NCBI GenBank assembly: GCA_002409455.1
Contig: DHNI01000138.1
Coordinates: 504-10,849, forward strand
Origin: Firmicutes bacterium UBA5420
GTDB lineage: Bacteria; Bacillota; Limnochordia; Darwinibacteriales; Darwinibacteriaceae
Length of the DNA: 10,346 bases
Reading direction: 5' to 3'
How positions within the stretch are numbered: the first letter of the stretch is position 1; each line of letters begins with the position of its first letter. The position numbers and the translations under genes are program-made. Below are positions 7,100 through 10,346 of the stretch, one piece after another. Under the pieces are notes generated by a model. The model saw nothing but the letters and a program-made list of their open reading frames with translations, did not search any database and was not told the DNA's origin.

Positions 7100-9619
7100 T
7101 TAGCTGGCAGCCACCAAAGAATCCACCAAGGCAGCTAAGCTTCCTGCTGCATCGCCTGCTACAAATGTGCAGTTAGGAGCATCGTAGAGTGTGTTTTCTA
7201 CACCGGCATAACCTGGTGCCCGATCAAGATTGTACACAATCACATGGTGCGCCTGTTCTACGTTTAAAACCGGCATGCCATAAATGGGCGTGTCTTCGTG
7301 GGTATTCGCCGCCGGATTAATCACGTCATTGGCTCCCACCACAACGGCCACATCGACTTCCTTGAACTGGTCATTGATTTGATCCATTTCTAGCATCAAC
7401 TCATAGGGAATATCTACTTCAGCCATGAGTACGTTCATATGCCCAGGCATGCGGCCTGCTACAGGGTGAACGGCGATTTCTACCCGCACACCACGGCCCT
7501 GCAAAAGCTCGACCAAGCGCTTGACCTGACCTTGTGCTTGGGCGAGGGCCATACCGTAACCAGGAACAATTACCACCCGTTTAGCGGCCTTGAGTTTATC
7601 TACCGGATCGTCCTCCGCTGCTTGCACTTGAGGCGCAGCCGTCTGGGGCGTGCCCTGAGCGGCTTCAAGAAGCTTGGCCAGGCTATCTTTGGCATCGCCT
7701 AAGAGCATTTGAACTTTATCCATTTCATAAAGACTATTATCTACACCGGCATAGCCTGGCTTGGTATCATAGTTACACACAAGCACATGGGTTGCCTTGT
7801 CTGCCCGAATAATGGGCATTCCATGAATCGGGGTGTCTTCAAGCTCAATGGCCGAAGGGTTCACCACGTCGTTGGCGCCAACAATAATGGCGACATCGGT
7901 ATCCTCCAAAAAGACATTAATATCATCTAGTTCATAGAGCTGGTCATAAGGTACATCCACTTCTGCAAGGAGCACATTCATATGTCCGGGCATACGGCCC
8001 GCAACAGGATGAATGCCATAACGAACCTCTTTACCCTGGCCCTGCAGCACCTCGCCAAGTTGCTTAACCTGGAGTTGGGCCTGCGCTAAGGCCATACCAT
8101 AACCGGGGATGATCACAACTTTCTTGGCAGAACGGAGCTTGCCAGCTAGATCATGGCCGGCGGCCTCTACAGCTGGTTCAAGAGCTTGCTCGCCCTTCAG
8201 TGCTGCAACAATTTTGGCAATGCCGTCTTTGGCATCACCGAGCAAGAGCTCGACTTTATCCATTTCATAGAGACTGTTGTCTACACCCGCATAACCAGGT
8301 TTTGTGTCAAAGTTGCACACTAGAACCTGTTTGGCGCGATCAGCACGGATAATGGGCATTCCATAGATTGGTGTATCCTCGAGTTCGATGGCTGCAGGGT
8401 TCACAACGTCATTTGCACCTATGATAATGGATACATCCGTATCCTCCAAAAAGGCGTTGATGTCATCTAATTCGTACAGCTGATCATAGGGCACATCGAC
8501 TTCAGCAAGAAGTACATTCATGTGACCCGGCATGCGACCTGCCACAGGATGAATACCATAACGGACTTCTTTACCCTCGCTTGCCAGGCGATCGCCCAGT
8601 TGCTTTACTTGCAGTTGGGCCTGTGCTAAGGCCATACCATAACCGGGAATGATCACAACTTTTTTGGCAGAACGGATCGCCTCTTCCCAAGCTGGCCCTT
8701 GGGATGTGCTTGGTGCCGCAACTTGTGGCTCTGGCTGTGGAACTGGCTTGGCGGCCGCTTTTGGAGCTTGCTTAGAAGGCGTACTCGATTTTTTCGTGGT
8801 CGTGGTTTTGCCAAGCAAAATCTTCATCAGTGTTGTGTTCATAGCTGTACACATAATCTGGGTCAGAATCAATCCAGAAGCACCTACAATAGAACCTACC
8901 ACGACCAGCAGCGCACCATTTTCTAGTGCAAAACCTGCAATGGCCCCAGCCACCCCCGAAAAGGAGTTTAAGAGTGAAATGGTGATCGGCATATCTGCTC
9001 CACCTACGCGGATGGTAAAGACATAGCCCCAATAAAGTGAGCCGATGGTAAGAATAACCGCATGGAGCAATGAGTGCCCCACACCAAAGGTGAGACCTAG
9101 TGTGGAAAGAACCATGATTGCCAGACTGGCAAAGAGCTGCAAATTGTGGTGTGGCAAGTGTACCGGTCTCTGGTTCATTTTCCCATGGAGTTTGCCCGCG
9201 GCCACAAGGCTTCCGCTTAAGGTCACACCACCTACGATCACGGCCAAGCCTGAAGTAAACCAGGTGAAGGGAACGAGTTCAATGAATCCACCTACACCGC
9301 CCAAATAGATGGTCATTAAGGCGACGAGGGCTGATGCTCCACCACCAAAACCGTTTAATAGCGCGACCATCTGGGGCATCTGAATCATCAGTACCTTTAC
9401 AGAGAGCCACACACCAAGACCAGAACCTACGATCAGGCCAGCCCAGATTACTGGCATGGTCAGAACTTGGGCCTCCACCAACGTAACGATGATGGCGCCA
9501 GTCATCGACACGGCCCCAACGAGGTTGCCAGTCACTGCCGTTTCAGGCGAATTCATGAGGCGGATTCCGTAGACGAATCCTGCAATGAACACGAGCTGTA
9601 AAATCAATGATAGGGACAT
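7100..9619 (-). CDS. pntB: NAD(P) transhydrogenase subunit beta with three tandem NADP-binding domains III
   Basis: This is the proton-translocating transhydrogenase beta subunit, which couples hydride transfer between NAD(H) and NADP(H) to proton flow. Residues 1-270 form the membrane domain II with about nine helices, including QMPQMVALLNGFGG (80-93), GGADMP (206-211) and ISLLNSFSG (214-222). The last two hold the Asp and Asn equivalents of E. coli Asp213 and Asn222. A Pro/Ala/Thr/Lys-rich linker spans about 271-312. The soluble domain III then appears three times, at about 316-476, 496-656 and 677-839. Each copy has PGYGMALAQAQ, HPVAGRMPGHMNVL, GANDV.NP and PGYAGV. Usual PntB is about 460 residues with one domain III. 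The KRS motif for the NADP 2'-phosphate is absent from all copies. The ATG directly abuts the pntAB stop, with AGGAG 7 nt upstream. The frame is open throughout and the copies differ at many silent sites, so a simple assembly error is unlikely. Confidence 0.93.
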   Translation of the reverse strand: MSLSLILQLVFIAGFVYGIRLMNSPETAVTGNLVGAVSMTGAIIVTLVEAQVLTMPVIWAGLIVGSGLGVWLSVKVLMIQMPQMVALLNGFGGGASALVALMTIYLGGVGGFIELVPFTWFTSGLAVIVGGVTLSGSLVAAGKLHGKMNQRPVHLPHHNLQLFASLAIMVLSTLGLTFGVGHSLLHAVILTIGSLYWGYVFTIRVGGADMPITISLLNSFSGVAGAIAGFALENGALLVVVGSIVGASGLILTQIMCTAMNTTLMKILLGKTTTTKKSSTPSKQAPKAAAKPVPQPEPQVAAPSTSQGPAWEEAIRSAKKVVIIPGYGMALAQAQLQVKQLGDRLASEGKEVRYGIHPVAGRMPGHMNVLLAEVDVPYDQLYELDDINAFLEDTDVSIIIGANDVVNPAAIELEDTPIYGMPIIRADRAKQVLVCNFDTKPGYAGVDNSLYEMDKVELLLGDAKDGIAKIVAALKGEQALEPAVEAAGHDLAGKLRSAKKVVIIPGYGMALAQAQLQVKQLGEVLQGQGKEVRYGIHPVAGRMPGHMNVLLAEVDVPYDQLYELDDINVFLEDTDVAIIVGANDVVNPSAIELEDTPIHGMPIIRADKATHVLVCNYDTKPGYAGVDNSLYEMDKVQMLLGDAKDSLAKLLEAAQGTPQTAAPQVQAAEDDPVDKLKAAKRVVIVPGYGMALAQAQGQVKRLVELLQGRGVRVEIAVHPVAGRMPGHMNVLMAEVDIPYELMLEMDQINDQFKEVDVAVVVGANDVINPAANTHEDTPIYGMPVLNVEQAHHVIVYNLDRAPGYAGVENTLYDAPNCTFVAGDAAGSLAALVDSLVAAS
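7103..7591 (-). repeat. pntB domain III copy 3 (C-terminal, divergent)
   Basis: Encodes residues about 677-839, offset 181 residues from copy 2. It matches copy 1 at 84 of 149 positions by hand count (about 56%). It reads YNLDRAPGYAGVEN where copies 1 and 2 read CNFDTKPGYAGVDN or CNYDTKPGYAGVDN, and GDAA where they read GDAK. Its end position is that of domain III in ordinary PntB, so it may be the ancestral copy. Confidence 0.88.
7652..8134 (-). repeat. pntB domain III copy 2
   Basis: Encodes residues about 496-656, offset exactly 180 residues from copy 1. It keeps every motif of copy 1. The clearest differences are in the helix after the nucleotide loop (GEVLQGQGK against GDRLASEGK). A linker of about 30 Ala/Glu-rich residues precedes it. 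Confidence 0.9.
8183..8674 (-). repeat. pntB domain III copy 1
   Basis: Encodes residues about 316-479. It starts at RSAKKVVIIPGYGMA, follows the membrane domain and linker, and ends shortly after LLLGDAK. Over 149 ungapped residues it differs from copy 2 at 16 positions by my hand count (about 89% identity). The nucleotide copies differ more, mostly at third codon positions. Confidence 0.9.
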
Positions 9620-9913
9620 CTACGAACTCCTCCCCTTCTTCTTGCTTTTGAACATCCTTAGCATGCGATCGGTTACCATAAATCCTCCCACAACATTAAT
9701 CATGGCGAGAACAATGGCAAGAAATCCCACTATTTGGCTTCCGGTAGCAACGGCCAGACCCGTCGTTGATAACGCTCCTACAATCGTGATACCAGAAAGG
9801 GCGTTCATGCCCGACATGAGTGGGGTGTGAATCAAACTAGGCACATCACTAATTAACTTGTAGCCAAGTATCGCGGCTCCCACAAAGGCCAGGACCAAGA
9901 CAAAGTAGGTCAT
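9620..9913 (-). CDS. pntAB: NAD(P) transhydrogenase subunit alpha 2 (membrane part)
   Basis: This small membrane subunit, 97 residues, carries the domain II helices that E. coli fuses to the end of PntA. The split form is as in Rhodospirillum rubrum. Three or four hydrophobic segments are visible (about 3-19, 40-57 and 60-82). The conserved VPSLIHTPLMSGMNALSGI (about 24-42) is diagnostic. A Lys/Arg-rich tail (FKSKKKGRSS) should face the cytoplasm. The start is ATG at 9913, with AGAGGAGAG ending 5 nt before it; the TTG one codon upstream is too close to that site. Its first A is the last base of the pntAA TGA, and its TAG directly abuts the pntB ATG. The three products should therefore be made together and assembled in the inner membrane. 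Confidence 0.95.
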   Translation of the reverse strand: MTYFVLVLAFVGAAILGYKLISDVPSLIHTPLMSGMNALSGITIVGALSTTGLAVATGSQIVGFLAIVLAMINVVGGFMVTDRMLRMFKSKKKGRSS

Positions 9914-10346
9914 CAAATCTCTCCTCTTAAACGCATTGATTCTAGGGCACCCTCATGCACAACATTGCCATCTTTTGTTGTTAGAGTTTGCTTGACAATG
10001 ACATCATCAAGATTGAGCGTAATTTTGCCGCCTTCCACAATATTGTTCACAAAGTGTAGCACGTTTTTAGAAAACATGTCCGTCGAACTGGTGGGCATGG
10101 AACCAGGAATATTCTTTGTTCCATCAACGATCACGCCATAATGCTCTTCCACTACGCCGCCTTCGCTCAGTGCACAGTTGCCCCCTTGGTCAATGGCAAT
10201 ATCCACAATAACCGAACCGGGTTTCATAGACTTAACCATTTCTTCGGTGATGAGGATCGGGGCTTCTTTGCCTGGAACCAAGGCAGAGGTGACCAGAATA
10301 TCGGAGGAGGCCACAATATCCTTAATGGCTTCCCGTTCTTTTTCTA
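9913..10346 (-). CDS. pntAA: NAD(P) transhydrogenase subunit alpha 1 (NAD-binding domain I), 5' end outside window
   Basis: The last 143 codons are present; the reading frame is open to the right edge, so the start lies outside. This is the cytoplasmic NAD(H)-binding domain I, related to alanine dehydrogenase. Visible landmarks are VASSDILVTSALVPGKEAP (10314 downward), MVKSMKPGSVIVDIAIDQGG with NCALSE, and DGTKNIPGSMP. The end, TTKDGNVVHEGAL, is PntA-like rather than alanine dehydrogenase-like. The segment NIPGSMPTSST is nearer to the alanine dehydrogenase version of this loop than to the NxPSR form of E. coli and R. rubrum PntA. The operon context with pntAB and pntB settles the call. Its TGA shares one base with the pntAB start. 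Confidence 0.93.
   Translation of the reverse strand, partial: EKEREAIKDIVASSDILVTSALVPGKEAPILITEEMVKSMKPGSVIVDIAIDQGGNCALSEGGVVEEHYGVIVDGTKNIPGSMPTSSTDMFSKNVLHFVNNIVEGGKITLNLDDVIVKQTLTTKDGNVVHEGALESMRLRGEI

Noticed and set aside
7100..8674. Triplicated domain III as an assembly artefact
   Set aside because: The copies differ at many silent and coding positions, have different linkers, and the frame stays open through 2.5 kb, so a collapsed or duplicated assembly is unlikely.
8649..9026. Plus-strand open frames opposite pntB (8649-9026, 8699-8926, 9045-9308)
   Set aside because: They are shadows of the well-supported pntB frame, with compositional rather than protein-like sequence.
9913..10346. 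Alanine dehydrogenase instead of PntAA
   Set aside because: The NIPGSMPTSST loop is similar, but the C-terminal TTKDGNVVHEGAL segment and the overlap with pntAB show transhydrogenase subunit alpha 1.
1..10346. CRISPR arrays, insertion sequences, tRNA or rRNA genes
   Set aside because: I saw no regularly spaced short repeats, transposase motifs, terminal inverted repeats or structured RNA signatures; the only sizeable repeat is the coding one in pntB.

Overview
The window looks like chromosomal DNA from a Bacillota (Firmicutes)-type bacterium of moderate GC. Genes are tightly packed, most have strong AGGAGG-like ribosome binding sites, and TTG and GTG starts occur. Two hints point towards a diderm lineage, such as the Limnochordia or Halanaerobiia types. 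The ABC binding protein has a signal peptidase I leader with no lipobox cysteine, and a GmhB-type heptose-bisphosphate phosphatase is present. The lineage is an inference; no rRNA or tRNA gene is in the window.

Layout. Bases 1-764 (minus) hold the N-terminal part of a beta-CASP metallo-beta-lactamase protein, and 788-1825 (minus) hold galM (aldose 1-epimerase). The two probably form one operon. A 156-bp divergent region (1826-1981) carries short palindromes. From it, on the plus strand, run two MalF/MalG-type permeases and a UgpB-like binding protein (1982-5141), ending in a strong hairpin terminator. No ATPase gene is present, so the transporter must borrow one. A GmhB-like HAD phosphatase (5213-5755, plus) follows the terminator. 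It meets the shikimate pair aroF-aroQ (minus, 7007 to 5752) head-on, with the two stop codons sharing a CTAG.

Bases 7100-10346 (minus) are a three-gene proton-translocating NAD(P) transhydrogenase operon, pntAA (partial)-pntAB-pntB, with 1-nt or 0-nt junctions. It is closed by a hairpin terminator just upstream of aroF.

The standout is PntB. It is 839 residues instead of about 460, because the soluble nucleotide-binding domain III occurs three times in tandem at the C-terminus, behind a Pro/Ala/Thr/Lys-rich linker. Copies 1 and 2 are about 89% identical by my hand count, while copy 3 is about 56% identical to copy 1. All three keep the GYGMA, HPVAGRMPGHMNVL, GAND and PGYAGV motifs. All three lack the Lys-Arg-Ser that contacts the NADP 2'-phosphate in the E. 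coli-type enzyme. This multi-domain-III transhydrogenase is the best candidate for something undescribed here.
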